Origin: Madurella fahalii
Taxonomy: Eukaryota > Ascomycota > Sordariomycetes > Sordariales
Assembly (NCBI GenBank): GCA_029876055.1
Contig: CM056874.1
Location: 4,526,001 to 4,590,000 of the forward strand
Length of the DNA: 64,000 bases
Reading direction: 5' to 3'
Shown: in pieces, positions 20,219 through 31,828 of the stretch
How positions within the stretch are numbered: position 1 is the stretch's first letter
How the letters are laid out: each line of letters opens with the position of its first letter
The notes under the pieces: model-generated
Databases searched by the model: none
Told to the model about the DNA's origin: nothing
Seen by the model: only the letters and a program-made list of their open reading frames with translations
Translations under genes and position numbers: made by a program

Positions 20219-23200
20219 CCTTTCTCGTTGTGTCTCTATTGTCTCTTCGCTATCGTTGCATGGAAGCAGAGGGGTATGCGCGGTATCGTGGGCTGGGGGT
20301 GTGCGCTCGGCTTGGACAGAGTTGCTGTGAAGGAAGGGAAGGAATGTATTCCAAGAGCTCGAGACCTTAAAAGAAACAGAACCGATATGTAAATGAAGAA
20401 GAAAGAGAGATCACGCGTCCAGGTCGACAGATCTGCCCATGTGGAGGGAGCAAGTGCTGAGCCGGGAAGGGAAGCCCTTGCGGATAAGTACGCTACGGGT
20501 CCAAGTTGGAGATCAACGGCGGAGGTGCCAGTCGACTCTGGCCCCGCCGACTGGCTTGTCGCTTGGATAACCAGACAAGGGCCGGATGCAACCAGCAGCC
20601 AGGCTGCCCAGGACTGGCCGGCGAATCCCTGCCTGCATGTCTGGGGCAACATCAGATGTGTGGGCTTCTTGGCGGAGGATGGCGCAGCGACTAGCAGAAA
20701 TTCTAAATCGGGCCTGGTCCGGCCGCCATGCACTCGGAAGTACCACAGAACTGGAGGTACTTGGACCCACAGCGACCCTCCCATCATTCTGTACCTTCAT
20801 GGCACTGGCGGGCTGTCTGTGGTGCCTGCAGCAGGTCGAGTGGAGGGGGGCTTGGGTCCTCATGTACATCCACCAATCACGCAAGAGAGAGCGGGCTCTC
20901 GCCGTCCCCCGCCGTCTCCCTCCGTTACCCTCAAGCAAAGGCAGTGAGGTGGGTGTCTGGTGGGGTGGTTGTGCTCTCAAGTTTCGCGGTGTCGTGTCAA
21001 GATGAGGTGATAAGGCAAGCCCCGGCGCCTCAGCTCACATCGTAGAACGCAAAAAATCCGGCCTAGTCGAGACAGGTCCGTACGGACATACGAACTACGC
21101 TCTTCGTAAATGAGACTGGAAAGTGACAGCTGTGCAGAGGACCCAATCCAAGCGAGGCAGAAACGCTTGGGTCGCACGCACAACTGGATTTTCGGTGGGC
21201 TCAGGCCAGCGCCGCCGGCCAACGGGAGAGGGCGAGCACATGCATAAAGCAGGCCGTGATGGCCTGCGGGGCGCTGATAGGCTGGGGGCCCAGCACGGCC
21301 GCCCTCCACTAAACTTGCACACAGAACCTCTAGCCCGAGGTGCGTGTGCTCAACGGTAAGCCGGGCTCACCTATTCGCTCTACCGTGTCAGGTCACATAT
21401 CGCCGTCCCTGGCCCGCCCCCTCGCCGCCAGCCAGTAGCGAACTGCAGGTGCAGCGCTGCAAGGCACGAACACCCCGAGAGGCCACCCGCATCACAGGCG
21501 AGCTAAGAGAACGGCGTTGCGCCGCCTGTTGACACGGCGGATCGAGAGAATGGAGGGACCCAGCGGTCGGCAGTGGTTGGTTTGAGCCGATCACAACCAA
21601 GTCGGATGCTTGAGTGATATACTGTGTAGTTAAACAATAATGCAGGCAGACGCCGGCAAAGCCATCATCAATGATCTTCGGGTAGCGAGGTGCGCGTTAT
21701 GTCATGCCCCGTCTCTTTCTCCCTGGGCGAAACTTGACGAACGGGGTTGCAAGCCGGGCAGTCAAGTCGCGATGGACAAAACGCAACGAATCATGTCAGC
21801 TTGCAATCGGGGAATAGCATTGAATTTGGCATCCGGGATGATCCGCCCATCGCCTTCATGCGCTGACCAGGTAATCATGGGACGGCTCGTGCTCTATTTA
21901 TCGCTGCGTTCCAAGAATACTCCGACAGCGTCCTAAACCAGCAGCAACAGCCCGAATAAAAGCGGAAACATTATTGTGCCACAGCAGCGAGCTGCTGATT
22001 ATTACCTTACTTTTGGGTATTTCCATATATCAGCTGCATGCGACATGAGTACGCAGAGTAAGCACTTTTGGCTTCATTGTGCCGCTTGGGTCCATCCTAC
22101 ACAACGATGGACGATAGGAAGCAAGCTGCTATGCGAGAGCGTTGAAGTGGGTGGCATCACCCTCTCCTCTCAAATCACACCGCACCGGAGGAAACGCGAC
22201 ATGCACGAAATTCCAACGACACTATTTTTACTGGATTATTTTATTATCCAATGGTGCGAAGGTGCGCCAGCTGCTCTGTCCGCGACATACTTCCGCGCCT
22301 AGCCATCCCCGATCGTCCTTGCGTGGCGAATGTACAGAGGCAGCCTTCGCCGGTCGCATCGCCAACACTCCGGGTATTCACATTTTTGTAGTGATGCCAA
22401 GGCGTAGAGACCGAAGATTTGTGCTGAGGGAGAACCAACAGCGTCTCACCGTCCCCCTCTTCCACCCTGGTGAGCCTGGAGCCACCCTCTCAACGGACGT
22501 CCTAGGCTGTTCAGCGGTCGTGCAAGGAAACATGAAACACCCGAGAGGCTGTTCGCAAGCAGAGAACGGCACGCCGATCGTGACGAGAGGTGACCATTCA
22601 GAGCGACAGGCAGATCCGAAAAAATTTGTGCCCTTCAAGTGCCCGACCACTCGGAAGGCGCGAGAAGCGCGTCAAGCTCCCTCCGATATGCAACCACTTA
22701 AACAACCCCGCATACAAGTGCCCAAGCACCAGTGTGACAGCAATGCGCCTGGCGGCTGGCCTTACCGCAGGCCCAAGCCCGCCATGAGATGAACTATCGT
22801 GAGCTTCGCTCGTTGGGCACGTGTTCAACAGCTCGGGGTACATACACTGGATAGTGAGCGCTGCTGGGAACACGACCAATCCCGATCGGCAGAAGGCACA
22901 CAACGCTGCTCTCGGTCAACCGAAACAGAACGTCGCAGCTGGAATTACCTCCCACTGGCTTGAGTGTCGTGCTGGCCTAGCCCTACCAGCAGCTGATTTT
23001 ATCCACGTGTTGCGATCCTTTGTGTTGGAATCAACTTCGCATCCCTAGCAGGTTATACATCGAGGCACTCATTTCGGGATGAGTGCCGCTCACCGCAACA
23101 AAGAGCCAGGACAGCAGCTCAGCAGACGACTCGAGCAGGAGCTTTCTGAGCCGATCATAACCAGCTTTCCGGGTATTTTCTTTCGGCAGCCCGAAAACCG

Positions 23201-26200
23201 CGACAGCCCACCACAAAGTACTACATACCGATATTTGGCTGCTGGAAGATGTTTAAACGAGACATTCCCTTCCCGCGGAGTCGGATGCTCTAGAAGTCCC
23301 AGCCGGTTTCATCCTCGACTGCGAGTCGCGGGTCCGAAACGTCACGCAACTCAACCGTTACAGCCCTAACAGCTACAAGAGACCCCAGCCGGCCCGTCTC
23401 ATCGTCTAATGATACTCCAGCCTTTGCAGTTAGACAAGACACAACGGCACTTTCTTCTTCCCCAGATTCCGGGTGGAAGGAGACCCTCATGCAGCGGACG
23501 CCATTCGGTCAAGGTTTTCACCAGGGCTTGGATTGTGCGTTAGGTACCGGTACCTTACTCAAACAAGAGACCCCGCTCATCCCCGGCAGCATTCGTACAG
23601 TACATACAGTACAGTACCTGCGATGGTTTCCGAGCTAGGGCCTCCTCCACTGTGCAACCAGGGCTGCCTGCTGCCAGTTATCCACTTAAAACGGAAAAGC
23701 AATGCGCCAACTGGCCCGGACCTCGCTCCAGATGAGGCAGCTACCTAAGAAGCTTAAGGGAGAGGAAGGTTATGGAAGTATCGTTGTCTCGCAGACCAGG
23801 TCACCGCAACTTGCAACGAAGAATGTTCTCTCCGCTCATCAGTAGTGGCATCAATGCTGTGTCCGGTGATGAGCTACATGCCCGCAGTGTAAACAGGTCT
23901 GCTCTACGTGGAGACGGTGGCTTAGGGTTGGATGCGGTCAACTCTCCTGCGGCCAACATGCAGGCCCCGCACTGTCCCAGTCGCATCTCGAAAGCCCCTA
24001 TCACATACCATCATGGTATATACACGTTAACAATTCCCGTAGGCCGTGGTAAACACGAGTCGTCGATGGCAATGACTCGATATTCTACTCCCCTCGCAAC
24101 CTGAACTGGCCAACTCTTGCATATTGAGATCCCGCCTCTCAGTACAGGATGTCCGTTCTCGACTCAAAAAAGAACTACATTGGTCTTGGAGGGCCAAGCC
24201 ACCAGGGTCCTTGAACGACCTGTCACGGAATCCCAAGGACGGCTCCAGATCATGGGCTCTTCTCAATTGATAGTGGGTCCGCTGGTCTCGAACACGGACG
24301 ACATCCCGAACTAGGAACCATGGTGAGGGCTTTGCCCATCCTCCCATGGGTCCGAACCCTGGCGGGACTGAATCGGAGGTTGGTTGGGCTTTGTGCATCT
24401 TGGCAATATTTCGCCACCGCAGGTTCGGGTCGAGGCTAGGCATCACTTCGTTCGGTACGCGTTAACCAGAAAGAGACAAGAGTGTCTTGCCACGGTTGTC
24501 CGATTAAGAAATCGGAAAAAGAAAGAGTGCGTCGACAGTAACCGGGATTCGTCAATATCAATACAACGCGAAACGTGGGTAGGCAATTCTCTCAAACCAA
24601 TTTCCAATGACGCGGGTTGTTAATGCACGTGGGAGCAGCCCACGACATCAAGAAGAAAGCTGTTTGACAAGGACTCCAATCTGATTCCACTCTTGACTTC
24701 GGTCGAGTCTTCGGTCTAGTGCTCCTGTGGTACACTTCGGGGGCCTGTTTACACTCTGCACGTGCAGGTGCGCTTAGTGTACATACGTGGAGACACGAAG
24801 GTGGTGGCGGTCTGATCATCGGCAACGGCCAATCTTCGCCCAAAGGAAAATACTCCCGCCCCAGGGGACAAGGCGGCCTCTGCCAACCTGGTAACGGACC
24901 GTTGGCGAACGGGCCGCGGATAGGACCCGTTGTCAGTCCCAGGGTTTCTGATAACACAGACTCGCTAACACCCAAAAGGGACGTCAATGCCGCGTCAGTG
25001 TCCCTCCCCGGATTTGCGGGAAGTGATCGGGGAGCAGAGCCCTGTTACGCATTTCAAGGTTATTCCGCTAGACCGCCGCGTTTAACCCCATATGGCACCA
25101 CCTTTACCTGGATTGGAAAGGCATGCTCCCACCGCCTTTTCCGGACCACAAACAATGAGACTCTGGGTTTTCGTTTTCTTGGGTCGCTGTCGGTCGTCTC
25201 AACCGAGGACATGGGAGGCGAGATGTCCCCAAGGTTCGGAAAATTGGCATTGGCACCTCGATGGCATTCCTCTTCATCCAAAGTTCCATGTCGCGGCTGG
25301 CGGAAATACTACACGAGTTTTCTCGAAGAATCGGCTTGTCCAACAAACGATACGACGTTGCACGTTGTAACAACACATCTGATAGAAAGGAAAAAGAAAA
25401 CGAAAAAGAAAGAAAACCCATGAGGGCCAGATCTTAGGCTCTGCCAGGTCCGTTGGTCATGCAGAGAGAGTCGCGGACCATTCCCCGTTTCTTTGGCGAT
25501 CAACAGCATTGAGAAGGTCCCCGTCAAGATGCCGTCTCTGAAGAGCACCAGAGAGTTGCCGATGGCGCAATGTATCTGCAACGCGTTATTTCCTGGCTCG
25601 GTGATGCAGCAAAGCACATGCATCCAGCCAACCACAGCGGCTGCGCTCCCCCCGCCGTCCCCCACCGTCCCAGCTTCGTTTTCATGAGGACCCACTAACG
25701 CAGGAACACGGTCTGGCTTCACCAATGGGCGGTTCCGCGTGCCATGTCGATGGGTCTTCTGGAAGGGTTTCAGGGTCCATTTTTCCTGCATGAGGACGCC
25801 ACCTCTCAATCCAACACGCAGGAAGACTTGCCATTTCCGTCCTGACATAGTGTTACTGTGGTACCGGTCTGCCAGCAGGCCCGGTTGAATGCCTTCACAA
25901 TAGACGAAAGTCGGGTTTGTCACAGCGTGGGCGTCGGCACGAATGACTGACACTGACTCGTAGCTACGACGACTACAACGACAAGATACCATAGCCCTCT
26001 TATCAGAGTGACAATCCAGAAACGACCGGTAATACCTGCACATACGTGTACTCAAACATATCCATCCTGCAGACGCCGCATTGGGGGTCCGGGGAATGGG
26101 AGTGAGCTCCGTGGCCCACCGGCTCCCCTCCCCCCTTCCCCCTCCGCCCCCACTAAAGGTCAAAGATGTTTGATTCTGCTGATGAGCGTCTTTTCATCGC

Positions 26201-28183
26201 CGTTTGTTGATCCCTCAAGTCGGACGATCGACAGCCGATTTACGTAAGGTATCGATTCTACAGAAGCTAGACCGCCGAGCATGAGACAACACATCGGCGC
26301 CGTCAGCGTTAGCGCGAGGAACGGCAGCGAGAAGAGGAGGCGACACCTCGGCAACCCCACAACTTAGAACCTGGATCTCCAGACCCTCGAGTTCGGCATG
26401 CCGCAGGGACCTTCGTGGGCAGTGATGGTCGCCGCGGGCTCCGATAAGGTTTCTCCCGTGGGGTTCTGAGATAAGATTTCACAGCCGAGGCGGTTGTGTC
26501 AGTTCACATCAAGCTGCTTCCCAGTCATTGGGCTTGGTAGTGTAGGAAAGGTGTCATTATCACAGGTCCCATGGAGCCTAACTTATCTGATAGCTCTCTG
26601 CGGGCAGTACTATCGCATTTGAGACAGTGCTAGTTGGCGCGATTACTTTCTTGGTCCGCGGAGATTCTGGGCGGATGGCGCAAAGCACGCGTCTTCTTTC
26701 TGCGTTTAATCACTTTTTACTCTGCGATACGGTCACTAAGGAATAATGATGGTCAAGCTGAAATGCGGTCTCTTTGCTTTTTCGCGAATATCAGTGTATC
26801 AGACCCGTCGGCGCTGTCTGCGGACGCGGCAGCTGCAGCGACATGTCGCAAACAAAGTCCGGAGCGCGTGTTCGGACGGCCGATGTCCCTAACAGTCGGA
26901 ATCCTTACACACTGCCAGGAACTCGTTTTCCGTTACACGAAGGATCCGAACGCTGAAAAGTCTTCGTGCACAGATGCGAACTAGAAGTTTTACTATACTG
27001 CACTATAGCAGTAGCGGCATGCACCATCCTGCCATGCTGAGCAAGACGGTTCCCGAATGGTCCAATTGCCCTTCCCCCAGAATCCCACTCGTCTCTTGCG
27101 TCTTGAGACGGACCCCCGCCACAAACATGCTGCAGCCAGCAGCTCGACCGCGGCTCCGTGTCATTGGTCGGTCGCGGTCCCCAGCCGGCAGCCTCTCTCA
27201 CTCGTCGCTGCGCCCCTCCCTTCGACGCCGTCCATGCGCAGACTGATCTTCTGTCTTGTTCCACGGTTCCGCCTGCCGTAACGGGATGGCATTCGTCCAG
27301 TCCGCGCGTTCAGGAAGAGACACCGAACTCGGCAGTCATCTTCGTCTTACCACCTGCGCCGCAGACCAGGCCAAAAGACCGAGTTCTCCAGACGAGTGCC
27401 GGGCCTGTTCAAGTGGCCGGAGAGCCCAAGAAGCCTTGGGATAGGCCGACGGGCAAATGCCGCCGTAACGGGGCGCCAACCCGACGTTCTCGTCTTTGGG
27501 TCCTCATGTAGGGTAACTCGAGACGAGACTTGATGACCCGTTGGGTCAGGCGATATACTTTCTTTTACTCCATACATCCTCCCTTCATAAGCTTTGCCAT
27601 CCAAGCTGGCGACATAATATTGGCATTTCTCTTTCACGCCGGATGTTGTGGGCCATTCCTCACCTTGAATTTTGGGGATCCGAATCCAACTTTGCAACTC
27701 TCGTACGTATGTCAGACTGCGGGGAGCCGGCACACACCCCACTATCAATCCAACTGGGATGCCGCCAGAAACAGACGCCCTGATGTGCGTGCGGCGGCCT
27801 ATTGCATACCCGTACATCACGGGTTAAGCCCTCAACCACCCGCATTCTAAGGTAGGGCCGGGAAATCTGAGCGAAACGCTGGTAGAGCGATGTGACTGGC
27901 CCAGATCCCGCCCGGTTGATCCGCGCGGCCTAGCGGCCGAGCCTCGTTCTTTTACCTGCCTGACGTTGGCCCGCGGGCCGCATTGCACGGCCTCTGGTGC
28001 CCACCCGGCAATCCCAATCCCACGGCCGTAGCGACTCGCGGGCCTCCCGAGGAGACCACGACGACAGATCCTACAGGGTGCACGGTCGAGGCTATTGCAC
28101 TTGGCCGCAGCTTCCGGTCTGCAAGACGGGGAGGCCCGATCGCCTCGGTAGACGAGTTGGCCATCATCCCAACATCTGAGTTG

Positions 28184-28214
28184 CTCTCTCTCTCTCTCTC
28201 TCTCCCCCTCTCTC
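28184..28214. repeat. (CT)n microsatellite
   Basis: A CT dinucleotide run with a short C5 interruption, like pyrimidine-rich fungal promoter or leader DNA. Confidence 0.9.
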
Positions 28215-28932
28215 GTACACACCTACACACCATCACCCGTTTAGCATGCGCCAGGAGACATTGTTTGTCGCGGGGTCGCCGTGCACCGCCAGAGCGAGAC
28301 CGGCAATGCAATGGAAAGTTGAACATGTATATCTCACCGCAAGGTACATTGAATGCCAGCGCGGTACGCAATGCTTTGTTTGCGTTTGTGTGGACCAGCC
28401 CCTCGGCAAAAAGACAGCAGCGCCGCTTCCCTTGCGGTCGCCGTCTTCCCCTATCAGAGTTATCGATGTCCCTCTCGCTTCGTCAGCATCCATCCATCCA
28501 TCCACCTCTATGCGGAGCCGGAACAGGCGGAGGGAAGCGAGCTAGAAAAGTTGGCATGGCTATGGATATGTGCCACTGGCGTGCCCCTCGGCCCCAATGG
28601 TTTCGTTCGGCCCCCCGGCCATCCGATTTGAGCATTTGCCGAGAGACTCCAGTCTCGATGTGCCGCCGCGCCGTACCCGCGCCGCTTTCGGGTGGGTAGT
28701 ACGGAGGGGGAAGGGCAAACGGCTCTATTCGTAGGCCCGTTTTCCCTCTCTCTTATTGTCTGCCCGTTGGCTTGGGGGAGGGTGAGGGCTACGGTAGACT
28801 CACACGTGCCCGAGCTTGTCTCTATCTTATCCCACACTGTCCCACACAATCTAACACATACTTGTCACCCTCTTCCCGCTCGGCCCGTTTCGCGCCTCCT
28901 TTGCGGCGGGACTCTGACAAGGCAGTGTCTAT

Positions 28933-29012
28933 CTTTCTTTCTTCTTGCTTTCTTTCTTGCTGTCTTTTCTTGCTTGCTTGCTTGCTTGCTTGCTTGCCTG
29001 CCTGCTTGCCTC
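28933..29012. repeat. (TTTC)/(CTTG) tetranucleotide tract
   Basis: TTTC-type units pass into about seven CTTG units and then CCTG variants. Every strong frame across it is just the repeat translated (LLACLLACLPAC), so no gene is called. Confidence 0.9.
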
Positions 29013-30667
29013 GTTATGTGCCGCAGCCCCATGAAACTGCTAGGATATGACGGGCGTTTGGTGGCAGACGCTGGGGAGAGAGGTGCCCGGAAGGCCCTTA
29101 CTAAGTGTGATATTGCCTGGCGTGATAAGGTGACTACTTTGTGCTGTCTGGCCACTTGTGATGGCATGTGGGTGGATGACATTGCCAAAGTTGGGGCACG
29201 GCACGAGGTCGGGGTGCGTTGCCGTCGTAGGTAGGTAGTATTGGCACCTCCTACGGTATCATCAATACGAGGATGTAGTTACCACCACCGTCTGGAGGGC
29301 TCGGGGATATACACCGATGGCATGACATATGCGGCGTACGAATGCTGCTGTATGCTCACGGCCCAGTTATCTGACGCTCGTCAGCACATACATGGTCGCG
29401 GTAGACGCTGGAGTTCAAGATGTACGTAGTGGTACTTCAGGTCTCTGAGCGGAAAGCACGGGTCTCCAAGTATGTGAGCGTACCTATTAACCAGTAGTAT
29501 ACTCCAATACTAAATCCGGACATCTAAAAGGTGTTCGGAGTTATAAACGCCGCCCCTTCGATACTCAGCATGGATGCTTACTCTCAAATATCGATCTATA
29601 TTGTGCTTTCTTCACGTCTTCGAACTACAGTTGTAGTGCTAACAGACGTCTTGAGTTTGCGTAAGGTTTCAGGGACTCCATACGGCATCAGTACTGGACA
29701 TGGTGAGACTAGCTAGGGTTTCTAAGCCGTGACTATCTATTTAGACTTGTAGCCTCCCATACAATAACTGGTTATGAGATACAGAGAAAGGTTTTTCTTG
29801 CAATGCAATACCTGACGTCGGGGCAGTTGCGATAGTCGAAAACCACTCCCTTTTCAACAATCGAACCTTTGAAAACAGCCGCTGCTTATTCACCTCGAGA
29901 TGTTCCCATTCGCAGCGGACAGAATGATTTCCCCACAAGTTCGAATTTGGCTAAGCTATTCCTATGTACTTCTATTTCTCTTTCGGAACTGAAGCTGGGT
30001 ACTTACATCAGTCCTCTCAAGCAATATGCTCTCCGTTAGACCTGAGCCTTGCGAGGCAGTCAACCCCACTTCAAGCCGGATCGAGATATAGACATATGAA
30101 CTCCAGAATAATCCTAAAACTTATATTAGTGTCTGACAATATAAGGTTGTCTCACTTCCTCTGAATCCGACGAGCTTGTATGCACTGGTCAAGCGTGAAA
30201 GCTCGCACTGTAATTGAAAACCGAACCACACAAGCACCATAGATAACCCTAACCCGGACACTCCAATCTTGGAAAAATCAAGATGACAGTGGTAACGAAG
30301 AGAGATAGAAAATATATGTGACAAAATAAAAGTGCTCTGTTTTGATGCTTTCTATTCATGCGGAAGTAGCGCGACTCAGCACCGTGCTAGAAGAACTCTG
30401 TGGTTGGAAGTCGGCGAAGGATGATGAGCGACAACAAAACCTTCAAATGAAACTTAGCATCTCATTCACCGGTTTTGTTGAACTCGCACCAAACACACAA
30501 AATACGGGGGCCCTTACCAAGGCAAAAAGCCCGCACCTAATTTGAGCGCCTTTGCTTCTCGATAGCTGGTATCGTTCTTTCGCTGCTCAATACCGTTGCA
30601 AGCGGAAACGGCTCTGAGCAGTCTCTGAACCCGGCGGCGAAGTCCCGCCTCAACTGCCAAAGTCACC

Positions 30668-31747
30668 ATGGCCTCGTCTGAGGAAGAAGAAGACTACATG
30701 ACAATGACCTTCCCCGACGACCCCACCACCACCGTCACCACCACCTCCTCCCTCTCCGGCCGGGGTGAGACCTCGCTCCAGCGGCGGCAGCGCCTCCGCC
30801 GCGAGGCCGAAGCCCGCGCCCGGCCCAAGTCCAAGGCCGAGCTCGCAGCCGAGGAAGAAGCGCGCCGCGAGGCCGCTCTCTCGCAGTCGCTTATCGCGTC
30901 GCAGCCCAAGAGCAAAGGGCTCGCGATGATGGCCAAGATGGGGTTCACCGGCGGGGCGCTGGGGAAGAAGAAGGAGGCAGTGGCAGTGGCAGCGGCAGCA
31001 GCAGCAACAGCAGCAACAACAACTGGGGGGGTAGGGGACGGTGAGAGGACAAGAGCCGGCGGCGGGGGGATCACGGAGCCGATCCGGATATCCATCAAGG
31101 ACGGACGGGAAGGGATCGGGCTGGAGAGCGAGCGGAAGCGGAAGCTGAGGGAGGCGGCCGAGGCAGCGGGGGAGAAGGCCAAGCGGGCCAAGGCGGACGA
31201 GGGGGAGTACAGGGAGCGGTTGCGGCGGGAGAGGGAGGAGAAAAGGTGGGAGGGCCAGGTAGTGGGGGCGCAGAAGGTTGCCGAGAGGATGGCTGCGGAA
31301 GCTGAAGAAAAAGGGGAAGGCAAGGACGGCGACGGGAAAGAAGGGGGCCCCGGCCGGGGTCTTGCGTCACGCCCGCTCAAGTCCATCCCCGTGGTCTGGC
31401 GTGGTCTGGTTAGGGCCCGCGAGGAGGCGGAGCGGGACCGCAGGATGCGGTACGACCTCGAGCAGGGCCTATCTCGTCTGCCAACGTATGAGGACGCGGA
31501 GGAGGATGAGGATGACAAGAAGGCGCTGGGCAAGGCGACGGCCCGCACGACATGCGTCACGGCTGAGGACTTGGATGAGGAGGATTCCGTGCTGGATGAG
31601 TTCAACGCGCTGCCGGCTGACGAGAGGCTTCGTCGACTCGTCCTACATTTGCGCGAGAAGCATCACTACTGTTTCTGGTGCAAGTTTACGTATCCCGACG
31701 ACACGATGGAAGGATGCCCCGGGCTGACGGAAGAGGACCACGACTAA
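30668..31747 (+). CDS. G-patch protein, GPATCH11-like with DUF4187
   Basis: An intronless protein of 359 residues starting at an ATG in a near-ideal context (GTCACCATGG). G-patch proteins bind and stimulate DEAH-box helicases in RNA processing; the GPATCH11/CCDC75 group is nuclear. The first half of the G-patch is KGLAMMAKMGFTGGALGKK at about 84-101 and the second half ITEPIRISIKDGREGIGLE at about 135-153. Between them is an Ala/Thr/Gly low-complexity insertion of about 30 residues. A charged helical segment follows. The C-terminal DUF4187 region (about 306-356) has the CFWC pair, C350 and the motif HYCFWCKFTYPDDTMEGCPG. Its stop lies 81 bases from the stop of the convergent PPR gene. Confidence 0.9.
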   Translation: MASSEEEEDYMTMTFPDDPTTTVTTTSSLSGRGETSLQRRQRLRREAEARARPKSKAELAAEEEARREAALSQSLIASQPKSKGLAMMAKMGFTGGALGKKKEAVAVAAAAAATAATTTGGVGDGERTRAGGGGITEPIRISIKDGREGIGLESERKRKLREAAEAAGEKAKRAKADEGEYRERLRREREEKRWEGQVVGAQKVAERMAAEAEEKGEGKDGDGKEGGPGRGLASRPLKSIPVVWRGLVRAREEAERDRRMRYDLEQGLSRLPTYEDAEEDEDDKKALGKATARTTCVTAEDLDEEDSVLDEFNALPADERLRRLVLHLREKHHYCFWCKFTYPDDTMEGCPGLTEEDHD

Positions 31748-31828
31748 GTATGCGCCAAGTAGGGCCAGCTAGAGAGATGCACGAGAGAAGAGTAGACCAG
31801 TTACATGGGATTGTATTGTACAGCATCT

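Larger units (their letters stand above)
19893..30667. other. 10.8 kb gene-free interval with microsatellites
   Basis: The 5' ends of the seb1-like gene and the G-patch gene face each other across this stretch. I could not recognise any conserved protein domain in any frame, any spliced family signature, a tRNA or other structured RNA. Open frames up to 284 codons exist (for example 25309-26163 minus, 24719-25423 plus, 22142-22792 plus), but they have biased, non-conserved composition and often overlap on the other strand. Simple repeats occur at 20174-20218, 28184-28214 and 28933-29012, with a telomere-like TAACCCTAACCC at 30244-30255. The last 1.4 kb (about 29.2-30.6 kb) is visibly more AT-rich than its surroundings. 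Long promoters, non-coding RNA or decayed transposons are all possible. Confidence 0.5.

Noticed and set aside
22142..22792. 216-codon plus-strand frame in the large gene-free interval
   Set aside because: Pro/Arg/Ser-rich and unlike any family I know; no supporting neighbour or splice extension.
25309..26163. 284-codon minus-strand frame in the large gene-free interval
   Set aside because: No recognisable domain, odd composition, overlaps a 234-codon plus-strand frame; no better than chance.
29768..29785. GATACAGAGAA, like the U6 snRNA core
   Set aside because: The following U6 sequence (GATTAGCATGG...) is absent.
30694..31605. 303-codon Ser-rich frame antisense to the G-patch gene
   Set aside because: Complement of Glu/Arg/Ala codons; the sense frame has conserved domains.
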